Source: Amyloporia xantha
Lineage: Eukaryota > Basidiomycota > Agaricomycetes > Polyporales > Adustoporiaceae
Length of the DNA stretch: 64,000 nt
Assembly (NCBI GenBank): GCA_036971615.1
Contig: JAYKKR010000048.1
Coordinates: 62,001-126,000 of the forward strand
Direction: 5' to 3'
Positions within the stretch are counted from its first letter, which is position 1. Every line of letters starts with the position of its first letter. Positions 12,299 to 22,645 of the stretch are shown piece by piece. Below the pieces are notes generated by a model. That model worked only from the letters and a program-made list of their open reading frames with translations, had not been told where the DNA came from and did not search any database. The position numbers were made by a program, and so were the translations under genes.

Positions 12299-14487
12299 CT
12301 ACATTGCGACAGAGGGAGAAGCGAAACGTCGAGGAATGATCGGCCATCTGCCAGCCTGCTTGTAGAAGGCTTCTACGTAGTATTTCGCAATGCGCTTCTC
12401 GACGTAGCTGAGCTGACCCTGGCCAAACTGAGACTTCAGGCATGGGCAGTCCCGGAGCTCTTGGGGACAGTCCGGCCACCGACGCATGATTACAAGCATG
12501 TGGTCGAGAATACCAGCCCGTTCCCTCGGATCGTCCGCAGCGAGGCCGGAATTGACAACAGGTAGGGCAGATACTTGAAGGGCACCGTCGAGCGGGAACA
12601 GGGCTTGTAGTAGAGTTTCCCGAGCCACCTCCTGGCTTTCTGCCATTGCTCTTCCATTTGCCAAATGAGGGACGAGGCAGCGGTCTAGCTCAAGCAATTC
12701 GAAACGAAAAGCGGTTTCAGACAGCTCCCACATGATGTCCCGAACATCCTTTGCAGATACATGGCTCCCAATGATCCGTCCGAACCACACAAACGACTTG
12801 AATTCTTTGTCGAGCGTCAACGTGCCCGTCGGAAAGAGGTGTTTTAGAATCGCGTTCAGCTCAGAATGGCGGCGCTGCGTCGCCGTCGCTGTGGCTTTGG
12901 GCGCATGCATGGCGTTCTCGCCCATCTTGAGATATTCGCGCCACATCTGCGCACCCATGTCTCGCTTAATCGGGGTGGTTCGTGCCCCGAGGACTGCCAA
13001 CCACACCCTGCGGAGTTTCAGCCAGGAGTTGATGTAATGATTGCGCTTGGCGTCTTGCTGCACATTGACGAATATATCGGGGCGTGGGAGCCAGTACTCC
13101 CATTTGTTCTTCGGATCGCGATCCAGGGTGGCCTCCTTGGCCCCCTGCACCCAACTAGGAATAGGTGGCGGTAGCAGTGGATGTTCCCACAGCGGTGGGG
13201 CCACGCGGGCACGTCCTTGAGCGGCCTGAGTTACGCGCTCACGCTGCTTGACGCGCGGGCCTTCAAGGGGAGGCTGATCTGCAATATGACATTAGTCTGA
13301 GACCTATATGAATGAGAGAGGGCACATACAAGGACCCTGAGTCGAGCCAGATGCATGGCTTTGTACGACACCGTGGTGCTGAGAGGTTGGGTGCGCAATG
13401 GTTCTCGAAGGGATAGACACCTTCGTGAGATTGGGGAACGGGACGCGCTCAATATCGGCATAGATCTGCCCACAGTATCCTGCAGCTTCCAGGTGCTCAT
13501 ATCCGGCATTGCCCACGAAGAGCGGATGGGCGAAGAGGTCCCCTTTGGTCACAATGTCGCGCGGGGCCTCGGGCCCGCACACATCAGCGATGACAATATC
13601 CTTCTGGCTGGCGATTTGTTCTGGCAGGCGAAGGTACCAGACTGGAATGCCGGCAGCAAAAAGTCGTTGGACCTCATTCGGATTGTTGGAAAATGCGCCC
13701 ATCGCCTGGACGTGCACTGCAGCTACATCATCATCAGGAGCGGCAATGGCATCTTTATTTATGTACTCCATCCAATCTAACCAGCCCATACACTCCAGCC
13801 AGAATCGTTGTACCGTAGTCACCTGCATCTTCGTGTCGCGAAATGTCGCTGGGATGTCACGCAAGCGGGTGAATGCCAGACGCATGGCACTCTCGGCGTA
13901 GTTAATGCGCTTCTGCTCGATGGGGCGTGTCTGCATGTATCTAGCCAGTCGCTCGCTGCAATCCGCCACAAGGGGTCGAAGACTGTCAAGAGCTCGTGGG
14001 CTCAACTTGCCTAGACCCATGAGTACAGATTCCTCCTCCACCTCGAAGTCTTCCAGCCCCGGGGTCCACCAGATTGGCATGCGAGAATCTTGAGGATCAG
14101 GAGGGCGACGCAAGATGGTGGCGAAATGGGCGAAGCGTGCATTGAATACCTGGGGATGCTGCATGGGGTCCTCGAGGCCAAAACGCCCGTCTTCTCGAGC
14201 AATGAGCTGGATACGGCCGAGCACAGGCTCGGGGACATAGGCGACATTCGGGGAAGTCACCACATACTTGCCGTCGAGCGTCCAGCAAGCTACCATTCCA
14301 TCAAACCATCGCAGTGAACCTGTAGACATGTGAGTTGTTAGTGCGCCGGTGCCGCAGGGACCCACTTACCAGCCCTAGTCCCAGTCTTGCAGAGTTCAAA
14401 AGGTTTCTTCGACACGGAAGGCGGTACAGAAGGTGGGGCGAGCTCTAAGGGTGTTGCAGGCTCTGAACGGCTGGGTGGCTCTTGCAT
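12299..14487 (-). CDS. KDZ-linked gene of unknown function, 3 exons, 695 aa
   Basis: Exons 14487-14370, 14319-13330 and 13278-12299 close to 2088 nt (696 codons); the introns are 50 and 51 bp. The start is ATG 14487 (MQEPPSRSEP). The N-terminal half contains CWTLDGKYVV and a run RFAHFATILRRPPDPQ...IWWTPG, the middle AGIPVWYLR, and the C-terminal half is Trp-rich and probably helical (FVWFGRIIG). I know similar sequences only as uncharacterised agaricomycete proteins near KDZ elements and cannot assign a function. There is no HxD dioxygenase motif, so it is not the TET/JBP passenger described for some KDZ elements. It lies 214 bp upstream of the transposase start, on the same strand and inside the element ends. 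Confidence 0.75.
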
Positions 14488-15548
14488 GAAGGCTGAAAAG
14501 ACCGGCTAGATACAGTTGGGTATAACGTATGGTAGCAACTACGAATAGATGGGAGCGCAGCGAGATACTCTGAGGACGCTGAGTCTGTCTGAGCCTGCAA
14601 GACAAGGGGACGCGAAGTCTGCCTTGTTAAACAAACCGAGGGGACGATGTAGTCTGCCTCGGGTCCTTCTAACATACAGGAGAACTGATAGTTTGTCCCG
14701 TATGCCGAAGTGCGAATGAAAGAAGAAAAACTACTACAAAAGATGGACTTACGCTAGATGACGGCCTTGACGGCGAGGTAGAGCGTTGAGTAAGCTGCCG
14801 ACTGTGCGTATTATGTGAATCTTACCTTCAGTTGGGACTCGGGAGAGCTTCGAAAGTGCACAGAGGGTGCGGACGAGATGTGAGCGATGAGGAGGAGTGA
14901 TTGCCCGAGATAGAGGCTGGGAAATGAGTAACGGCAACTGAGCGCTCGATCACCGAGGCTCGAAGCGCCCATTGACTCTCGAGTGCGAAGTCTGCACTTT
15001 CTCTAACTCTGCACTACCTCTGGCGGCGGCGCACACCTCTCCTTCACGTTGTCCAGTCGTCCTCTCCTGCCTCTTCATCTCACCAGGCTCCAGTGTCCAG
15101 CTTCTCAACATCTCACTCGCTGACCACATGAAGTCTCGTGTCTACGAAGCAGAGCCCAGGTAAGTGTTTATTCCAGATACATACTGATGTACATATTGTG
15201 CGACAGCGACCGGAATTCGGTGTTCGGTGGATAGACTATGCGTCCTCCACTCCAGCCTGGACAGACTATACCGTCCTCCGGGCTTTATCTTGCGAGCAGA
15301 CTTAGCGTCCCTCGTGCAGACATAGCGATATAGACTTTGCGTCCTATCGGCTTTCCACTGCGCCTGCATTCGCATTCCGCACACCTCATTACAGTATCTG
15401 TCAGTGTAGGCTATTAATTCTGACGCCATATCAGGATGCTATTGTTCTCTAATCGGTAAGTCGGGCCACCCTACTTCAGGATGTGGCTCCTCTGCGCCTC
15501 CATAAAGTCTGCGCTGAGCCACCATTGCCCCTCCTAAGCTAGCTCCAG
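14488..15548. other. Divergent spacer inside the KDZ element
   Basis: Spacer between the minus-strand 695-aa gene and the plus-strand passenger gene. A short plus-strand frame from ATG 15128 (MKSRVYEAEP) ends in a perfect donor (AG|GTAAGT at 15163) and could be the first exon of the downstream gene, but I could not join it in frame. Otherwise no supported feature. Confidence 0.4.
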
Positions 15549-17148
15549 ATGCCTCTTCAACTCACGCCTGAACGCGCACGCGTCTGGGTAATTCTTCATA
15601 CATTCCTCCTCGACTTCTTGCGCCCACGCATCATCAGTGCGCAACCCTCATATCATAACGACAACACAGTTGTGGGCCGCGTCGATGGGTGTCCGTGTTG
15701 TTGCCGGCAAGTAAGTACGTCAGTTAGGCTCTATTCACATCAGTGACTAAGTGATCAACATTAGCGTATCGATCAGTAACGAACAAGCGAGCGTGGCCGA
15801 CTTTGATGTCTGGCACCCGGACTACAGCAAGGCATTAGTGAATCCTTTCGCCGAATGGGCGACAGGCATGCTACTTGGTAGGCCGGTTTCAGTAGCGCCA
15901 CATTGCTGCTCGCTTAATAATTCCTGCAGAGGCCGACAAGGGAGCTCTCCATGTCACTGAGGTGGACGGACATCCTCAACTACCACATGTGAATCTCGAT
16001 GACCTCACGAACCGTGATATTGCTCGGGTACTTCACGACTACTTGGTCAAGCTCTGGGGTAAGTGATCCGTTCTATACAGTGGTCATCACTGAATCTAAT
16101 TCTGTCCCACAGGGCATGGCATGCCACCGGGCCGGGGTTTCATACCGATGCCTTGGGAGGCGCTTACCTCGTCAGAATCGAATGCCTACCTCGACCCGGT
16201 CCGATTGCCCCCCGGGTTCGTATTCCGCATGCCTGAGAAACTAGGCCGTGCAGCGCAAGACCTCTACCAACACATCCTAGATGGGCAAGGTGAAAATGCA
16301 AGCCTGCCCGAAACGTCCAGATTTCGTTTCAACTATCCCGACTCTCTATTCAAAGCGCCAGGCAAGCTCCGCGCCCTTGGTCCAAGCACTCCCCGGCGTG
16401 AGCGTACGAGGGCACTCACGGCATCCCCACGGAAGACTACTCGCCGACCTGACAGCGTGCATGGCAGCCCGGCGGCATTGGTGCGACCACTATCACCGAA
16501 ACCCTCGGACGAGCCTGTAGTGGCCACGATGCCATCCACTCCGAGTCGGCCCACCGCTTCGTCAACCTCGCTACATGTGTCATCTTCAGCCATACCACGA
16601 CCTCGCCCCACGCCCAGACGTCGCAAGCGGATCGAGTCACCTGATCCGTCAGCTGAGGATGTTCCTCCAGCAGGTGTGGCGATACACGCCGATGATTCGG
16701 TAGGACATGCGGGCCGCGTCGGACCTACTGATGAGGGAATTGAAGAGGCGTCGCTGGTAGCGGAAGAGCCTCCGGTGGCCCATACAGCACGCAACGATGT
16801 GATTGCGGTAGCGGGAGCCGGAATCCAGGCGTTCTAAGAGAGTCGGAGCTGGGACGCGTCGCACGGGAGTCAGTGCGAGTGATGTGGGGAGCCGGAGCGC
16901 TGGAGAAGTAGTGGAAGAGGAACCAAAAACGACCGCGCATAAGAAGCGCAAGGGGTAAGCGCGTCGGCCTATGAATCCGCGGTCTGGCTGAGCTATTTGC
17001 GTACAGAAACCCAAGTCCCGTTGCGCAGAGGGTCACCCGCAGCGCGGTGGCCACGAAGCAGACCACATCTAGGTGAGCTCGCGCTGCACACGCGTTGGTT
17101 CATATTACTAACACTGTTTCACAGAACGCGTGCCAACAAGAGAAGGAA
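15549..17148 (+). CDS. Second KDZ passenger gene, unknown function, possibly broken
   Basis: Exon-like blocks on the plus strand: 15549-15710 (MPLQLTPERARVWVILH), 15765-15877 (ASVADFDVWHPDYSKAL), 15930-16058, 16113-16837 and a basic tail at about 16800-17148. Junctions 15877/15930 and 16058/16113 are in frame with good GT-AG borders. The first junction (15710/15765) is out of frame with the splice sites I see. A register change near 16810 separates the long exon from a clearly coding tail (ESRRSKRVGAG...HKKRKG), which then has two more GT-AG introns. The protein would be Pro/Ser/Arg-rich with nuclear-localisation-like clusters. It may start further upstream (ATG 15128), be misread by me, or carry frameshifts. 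Function unknown. Confidence 0.5.
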
Positions 17149-18167
17149 GTAGTAGTTAGTGTGAGTGAATGTGTGGTTGGATTTTATCCTTGTGTTTATG
17201 CCACCTTTGTAGATCTCATGTAAAGGTTTGCTTGAATGATAATTGTATGCTGGTTTGTGCCCTATGCAGTGAGCTTCCGCCAGAGGCTCGTAAGAACGGC
17301 GCTGGAGCCGACAACAACTGACGCCGACCTCCGACAATGTGAATGCCAAGACGGTCCGTCGGTAACTGAAGAATCCGATAAAATAGGATTCGATCAGCGA
17401 CAATCTAAGGGTATGTGCTCAAGCCGCATTGTATTCTACAGTGTGCTCATCTGAGTTAATCCAATTCAGCCATAGACTTGAAGAGATTGTGGTCTCATCT
17501 GAATACCTGTGAATCCGATTTAATCGGACAGGTGGTATGCACTGTGGTGTTATCCTGATTTAATCTGGTTCCTACTGCTATTGCCATGAACTTCCATTGT
17601 ATGCTACTATTAGTGGTATATGTGTATTGAAACAGATTTAATCCGATTTATCTTCTCATAAATGCCATGTGTGGACCTGTCATACATCACACATCCAATT
17701 AAATATGATTGAATTCAGTGGAAATCCGATTTTAAGAAGGGCAATCCTCATCCAATCCTTCCTTCTGGAAAAGGGGAGGATTAATAATTTCTGCTGATAT
17801 GACTGCGAGACTATGCCGCAGAGGGTATTGCCCAAGGCCTAGCTAGCTACTGTATAGTACTTCTATCTACAGCTACCTATGGAGCCGCAGAGTTTTGCTT
17901 CGCAGTTGCCTGAGGGCCCTGTTACGCCTTTGACTATTTCGCGTAAGGTGCCTTATTCCCAGGAGAGGATTTGGACCTCTAAGAGCCGCCCACTGAAGTG
18001 CAGACTCCCAAGAGTTCGTCACAAAACTGAGGACTGTGTACTTACGTAGTCTACTAAGGGGCCTTATAAGAAGAAGGCAATAGAAGGGGTAAATGCGCAA
18101 AAGAGAAAGTGAAAGCGCAAATAGAAGAGTGAAGACAGATGACTGCACAGTAGTCAGACAGATTAGA
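17149..18167. other. KDZ right end and Copia leader, no gene
   Basis: Holds the right subterminal array (motif AATCCGATTTAATC, 17460-17740), the right inverted repeat of the KDZ element (about 17753-17785), and then Copia leader sequence up to the primer-binding site. The open frames here are short and unconvincing. Confidence 0.55.
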
Positions 18168-18184
18168 GCGCGGGGCTCATAACC
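18168..18184 (-). other. Copia primer-binding site, initiator-tRNA(Met) half type
   Basis: Immediately downstream of the 5' LTR on the minus strand is GGTTATGAGCCCCGCGC. Its complement, GCGCGGGGCTCATAACC, resembles the anticodon arm of fungal initiator tRNA(Met) (GCGCAGGGCTCATAACC, from general knowledge of the yeast tRNA). Some Copia elements are known to prime with a cleaved initiator-tRNA half. Confidence 0.75.
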
Positions 18185-18488
18185 TGTTGAGCGCAGACTA
18201 TAGAGGAGAGGAGGCTAATCCGTCTTGTATTCTAGTGGGCTGTAAGGCCCGGCTTATATACATGCATGAAAGGCTCCTTAGTAATCGTATCCAGAAACCT
18301 ATAGAATATCTGAGTAAGATATGAAGTCATAATGAAATCATAGTGGAGATTTCTTAGTAAGAAAGTGGAGCCTATGAAGTAAGACAAGAGCATACTATGG
18401 AACGTCATAGAACATCATAGAAATGAGTAAGTACTGACTACCAAGTATGGAAGTGCGACTACTATAGTTGGAAGCTGATTGTTCAACA
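18185..18488 (-). repeat. Copia 5' LTR
   Basis: 304 bp; matches 3086-3389 with about six substitutions (roughly 2 percent). A TATATAAG box is at 18253-18260 on the minus strand. Confidence 0.92.
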
Positions 18489-19385
18489 CCAAAGTTGATC
18501 GAGATTCTGCGGGAGAGGTGTGCGAGCACGAATTCTGTGGTCTAGGAGGTTTCAGGCATGTTCTATGATGTTCATGTCAGGGGAGGAAGGAGGCCACGGG
18601 AGAACAATGATGTTGTGTTCTTCAAACCAGGTGGTGGCTGCACGGGACATGTGCTTTGGATCATTATCCTGCTGAAAAATAATGGTGCGAGGTGAAAGGG
18701 AATGGTCGGATAGGGTACCCAGGAGGGATTTGGAGAGAATATCGCAGTATTGGGCTGCAGTCAAGTTGCCATCGATGCGGTGGAGCCGCCCTGTCCCTTT
18801 CGATGTGATGCAGCCCCAGACCATAAGACTACCACCACCATGTTTCACCTTCTTATCAACATTTCTCTCCAGGAATTCCTCCCCAACCCTTCTCCTGCAA
18901 TAATGGCGACCATCAGAGCCAAAAAGATTGAATTTGGACTCGTCAGAGAAGACCACCAGCTCCCAGTTCTTCTCCGTCCACTCCAGAAACCCCTTGGCCC
19001 AAACCTTTCGCTGCGCCACGTGTGATTTTGTCAAGAAAGGCTTCTTTCGACGGATCCTACCATTCAACCCGATGCTACAGAGCTCGTGGCAAACAGTTCA
19101 GGCACTGACATCTGGAAACATCCGCCGCTGGAGGTCGGTTGCATCTCGTGCAAAGCCACTTGTTATGGCCCGGGCTGCACGACGAAGTGCACGACAATCT
19201 AACCACTTGGGACGACCGGATTTTGACTTCATGGCATAGTAGTCATGTGTGTCACGCACACATGCCCAGTTGCGCGCAACGGTTCGGCGGTCGATTCCAA
19301 GGATGTGGCCAATGTCGGTGAAGCTCTTGCCTTGCTCCCGGTAGAGGACGATACGAGCCTTTTTGGTGGGCGTACAAAGAACCAT
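18489..19385 (-). pseudogene. Tc1 transposase, two nonsense codons, cut by the Copia insertion
   Basis: Frame from ATG 19385 (MVLCTPTKKARIVLY) with an N-terminal helix-turn-helix (SFTDIGHILGIDRRTVARNW), then VVFSDESKFNLFG, IIFQQDNDPKH and PWPPSSPDMNIIEH. The second and third acidic residues are 34 residues apart, the DD34E spacing of Tc1 transposases. One TGA at 19098-19100 replaces a residue between FPDVSA and the downstream frame; another TGA at 18552-18554 takes the place of the Trp expected after IIEH. Both are explained by a C-to-T change on one strand. The frame continues to DQLW, where the Copia LTR interrupts it; the remaining 3' end is at 2998-3085. The enzyme is dead. Confidence 0.9.
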
Positions 19386-19607
19386 ATTAGTGTAGAATTA
19401 TAGGGATGGTATAAGGGAGACGTGATATGCGTGTGTTCAGAGTGAAGTGAGTCGTTAACGAGGCGCGTTTGTGCCAACTGGCATGACCGCGACATGACAC
19501 GCGACATGACTTCCGGCATTCTCCGCGCGGATTCGCTTGCCCCAGGTTGGTCACTTTCTGAATTTCTTAGAAGTTTTTATATTGTGTTCTCGACGTCCAT
19601 AGCCACG
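19386..19607. other. Tc1 5' region up to the hAT insertion
   Basis: Non-coding 5' part of the Tc1 element. The rest of it lies beyond the hAT insertion at 29706-29812. 19600-19607 is the left copy of the hAT target duplication TAGCCACG. Confidence 0.8.
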
Positions 19608-19770
19608 TAGCGTCTCCTAAGTTCAGTTCGGTTCGGTTCGGCAGGTATTTTGCCTGAACCCTGAACCGAACCTGCACATCATATGCTGAACCTGAACCTG
19701 AACCAGAACTGAACCTGCTGAACCGGTTCAGCAGGTTCAGTTCTGGTTCATAACTGGTTCGAACCTTCCG

Positions 19771-20634
19771 AACCTTTAGGTGAGTCATGCAGGGGCTGAA
19801 TCCTGATGGCCCCGTCTGCAGTACGTGGGACAACAATCAGCATGTACCTCAGCGGCTCTATCGCCACGCATGCATACCATCCACATCCGCGAACAGCTCA
19901 GACGCACCCGTCCAGTTTGCGAGGAGTACTGTGTGCGCGCCGATTGACTCAGGATCCCCTGCAATCCCACCGCCGGCAGGACGGACGCGTTTGAGCGTGT
20001 GCGCAGAACGTCGTGTGTGATCTTGGGATGAGTGCGAGGGTGCGCGCACTGTATGGCGCATTGTAGGGCGGGGCTAGCGCTGGGAACAGTTTTCGGCACG
20101 TACCTTTTACTGCGCTGCTATCACCAGCCACGTCTGCGCGCAGTGTGTCCCTCCAGGCTTCAGATTGTGTCGCCAAAGTTGATTGGGCAAAGGGCGCTCA
20201 ATTGTGAACGCAAGTGCCAGCGACGTTCAACGATGGTCTTGAGTTGCAACGCTGCCAGACCTGACGCCGTCGCCGGTGGGTGCCGACCGAACCTGCAGTT
20301 GCTCGCAACTTGGCGCTCGACACGCATATGGACAACGCGCGAGTTGGCGGCATTGAGGGCGCGGGCAGGGACTGGTGGTGGATCCTCACAGTCAGGCGAA
20401 GGGCGCGATTGTGAACGCGAGAGCCGGCGATGTTCAACGCCGGTGTTTTGGTCTTCAGTTGCAACGCTGGTGGACCTGACGTTGTCGCCGGTGGGTGCTT
20501 AGCCTAACTGGCATTGCTGGTGCCGTGGCGCGCGACACGTGTACCGACGACACGAGGGCAAACATGTTGTACAGCGCGCTGGTGGTGCTTCAGACGCCGT
20601 GTGCTTCGCCTGTTGATTTCACTGTCAAGGTCGC
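19771..20634. other. hAT left arm, with a tandemly related repeat
   Basis: No convincing gene. A stretch at about 20199-20290 recurs at about 20404-20502, both running from TTGTGAACGC to GTCGCCGGTGGGTGC, with a weaker third relative near 29145-29200 in the right arm. Confidence 0.55.
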
Positions 20635-21459
20635 TGTAAGTCGAGACGGCGCGCCGTCCCGTGTGCGAATATGTTCGTCCGAGGGGCTATGAGGGAGCTG
20701 CGAGCTTCCAAAAGAATGTGTGGTGGTGTGGAATGAGTGAAGGGTGGAACAACGTGTGAGACTCAGCTCTGTACTTGGAATGTGCTCCTTCCCAATGGTA
20801 GCGCCGCTGCGCTATGTCGAATCCCGGTGCAAAACTCTGTCTCTGAAAACCCCAGAAAATGCCCGCTGGCACTCGATTGCTTCCCTCCGCCGCGTGTGGA
20901 GAGCCTCAGTATCGCAGTAAAGTCGTATAGAGAGCCGCTGCAACTCTACACTAAACCCGGTGAAAGAAGAGAAAATACGCAGTTTGCCCTGCCGCTTGCA
21001 GAGCCCCGGTGTCGCAGTATCGCAGTGTCGCAGTGTCGCAGTAAAAGACGTATAGAGTGCCGCTGCAGCTCTACACTAAGCCCGGTAAGAGAAAGAGAGT
21101 GTCTATTGCCCAGTAGTGAGATGTACAGGGGAGTCCTCGTAGTATGGTACCCAGGGGGAACTCCAGAGCTAGCTACCTTCCGGCCACGTCGTCTACCCTC
21201 CGCTGACTAAGCGGAACGAAGCGGTGTCACTCCCGAAGGAAGAATCGCAAAATCGGAATAAAGCGGAGGGAAGGGGAGGAAAGATAAGATAAAACACCAA
21301 AACCAATTAGTGCAAAAATGCGAAACAAATGAGAATCAAATCGAACACCAAAGGTGTATGGTAGACACAGAGGAGGGAGGAACAACACCTGAGGAAGAGA
21401 GAGAATGAGATGCTTGCTTGTCTGTGCTTTCACCCCCCAGCCCGATACCTCTCCTTACA
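20635..21459 (-). repeat. 3' LTR of the pol-less LTR element
   Basis: 825 bp, TGTAAG...CTTACA. It contains an imperfect internal duplication of about 63 bp (20909-20971 and 21033-21097) with GTCGCAGTA/GTATAGAG/CTCTACACTAA. Short open frames here are repeated identically in the other LTR and are not taken as genes. Confidence 0.92.
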
Positions 21460-22645
21460 CCCCCTTCACACTCAAATATTGACTGTCCCCAGTCAATCCC
21501 TCCATCCGCAAGTGAAGGAACTCAATATGATCTGCAAGGATGCGGAGGTTATCATTGCACTGCTTTTCGAACTTGACCATTTCCTCATGACGGGCCTCCA
21601 GAGCCTGCAGGACGTCCTCTCCCCACTCCGGACAGGTGGAGTCAGCGACAGATATGGTCACGTTGGGTACCGTCTTTCTTTCTCCTGTGGAGTCTGCAGC
21701 AACAGGTCGGGCATAGTGCCAATCCTCCAGTGTCCAGCGGGCCCCGGAAAGTTCCTCGACTTGTGCACATTTCTCAAGACTCGGAAGCTCCGCAACGGAT
21801 GGGCTCGCCTCCTGCACATAGAGACCGTAGACTGTGTCCTCTTCCGCACTGGATGTCGGCGGCTCCACTTGGCGCACTTCGCTTTCCCTCGTCGGCACAT
21901 CATTGTCCTCCGCCTGATGTGTCTCGAGAAGCCCCTCTCCTGGCTCATCCGAGCTCCCGCCATCGCCCTCGTCCTTGGCCCTGCCAGGTACGTCGAGGGA
22001 TACACTTTCCTCCTCGAAGAGTTCGAGTAACTCCAGGCTCGGCGTCCCCAGTTCCGCCGGTTCCGTGCGTTGAGCCCAGTCGAAAGGCGGTGGCAGCTGT
22101 GACCTCCAGTCCGTCCCCCACTCGCGCTCCGCCAGCTCCTCAACACCCTGCAGCCACACCGCACGCTCCTGCGCTTCACGTTGAGCACGCCGCGTGGCAC
22201 GACGCTCGTCCCGCGCTTTGCATTGAGCACATTGAGTGCCACGCTCCTCCTCAGCGGACAAAGGAACCTTGCACACGTTCTCGTCTTCGCCCCCGTCGAG
22301 TTTGGTCACGGCCCCGCTTGGCACGTCGTCCCTCGTATGCAAATTCGCAGCATCGTTCTCCGTGCGCATGCCCACCGCCCCTCGGCTAGACTCCTCGTTG
22401 TTGGCTCCCGCTGAACTCCCGCTCATGCCTTCCGCTGCCCTTGCGTCCCTCCCGCTCGTCCCGTAGGTGCTCTCCAGTGTTCCCCCTGCATAACACGGCT
22501 GTGTTGCACTGCTTGCCAGACTCGCCACTTTCCGGGACCAAGGCTGGTCCGCTACTTCATCCGATTCACACAGGTCCCTCTCGTCCTGGTCTCCGCTGTC
22601 TCCACCCAGTTCAAGGAACATCGACAGTCTGTTCTCCGAGCTCAT
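21455..22645 (-). CDS. ORF2 of the LTR element, 396 aa, unknown
   Basis: Begins at ATG 22645, whose last two bases are the first two of the ORF1 stop codon (ATGA). Relative to ORF1 it is in the -1 register, and the two frames are jointly open for 46 nt. The protein is very acidic (many Glu/Asp/Ser) with a CAQCKARDERRATRRAQRE segment and a C-terminal, probably coiled, region (LEARHEEMVKFEKQCNDNLR). It ends ...SVKGV, and the last codons are the polypurine tract; the stop TAA lies inside the 3' LTR. The DTGA near its start is not in a protease context. Could be expressed by reinitiation after ORF1 or by a frameshift. Function unknown. Confidence 0.6.
   Translation of the reverse strand: MSSENRLSMFLELGGDSGDQDERDLCESDEVADQPWSRKVASLASSATQPCYAGGTLESTYGTSGRDARAAEGMSGSSAGANNEESSRGAVGMRTENDAANLHTRDDVPSGAVTKLDGGEDENVCKVPLSAEEERGTQCAQCKARDERRATRRAQREAQERAVWLQGVEELAEREWGTDWRSQLPPPFDWAQRTEPAELGTPSLELLELFEEESVSLDVPGRAKDEGDGGSSDEPGEGLLETHQAEDNDVPTRESEVRQVEPPTSSAEEDTVYGLYVQEASPSVAELPSLEKCAQVEELSGARWTLEDWHYARPVAADSTGERKTVPNVTISVADSTCPEWGEDVLQALEARHEEMVKFEKQCNDNLRILADHIEFLHLRMEGLTGDSQYLSVKGV

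Larger units (their letters stand above)
8213..17785. mobile_element. KDZ (Kyakuja-Dileera-Zisupton) DNA transposon with two passenger genes
   Basis: A 9.6 kb block inside the Copia leader holds a KDZ transposase gene and two more genes. The ends are imperfect inverted repeats of about 33 bp, starting ATTAATCC at 8213 and, reversed, at 17785; most positions agree, including the AGAAGGA core. Just inside both ends lie several copies of a motif close to AATCNGATTTAATC (8285-8560 and 17460-17740), a typical subterminal array. A clean target duplication is not visible; the flanking 8-mers CACTTTTG and AATTTCTG agree at five of eight places. Copia sequence resumes on both sides, so the block is a later insertion. 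End positions are good to a few bases. Confidence 0.8.
3086..18488 (-). mobile_element. Ty1/Copia LTR retrotransposon, split by a KDZ transposon
   Basis: Two 304-bp LTRs (3086-3389 and 18185-18488) begin TGTTGA and end TCAACA and differ at about six positions. In element orientation (minus strand) the 5' LTR is the right copy. It is followed by a primer-binding site, a leader that holds the KDZ insertion, gag-pol (7660-3416), and a purine tract (GAGTGGGAGTG) just before the 3' LTR. The flanking 5-bp duplication is ACAAA (3081-3085) against CCAAA (18489-18493), one mismatch. The insertion target is the 3' part of the Tc1 transposase gene. Net element length without the KDZ insert is about 5.8 kb, typical for Copia. 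Confidence 0.9.

Noticed and set aside
19620..19780. Dense TTCGG / CTGAACC repeats as a CRISPR-like or telomeric array
   Set aside because: Spacing is irregular, units vary, and the same kind of repeat lies at the other hAT end, so they are subterminal transposase sites.
20687..20872. 61-codon frame in each LTR (also 28239-28424)
   Set aside because: Repeated because the LTRs are repeated; no domain and no reason to think it is translated.
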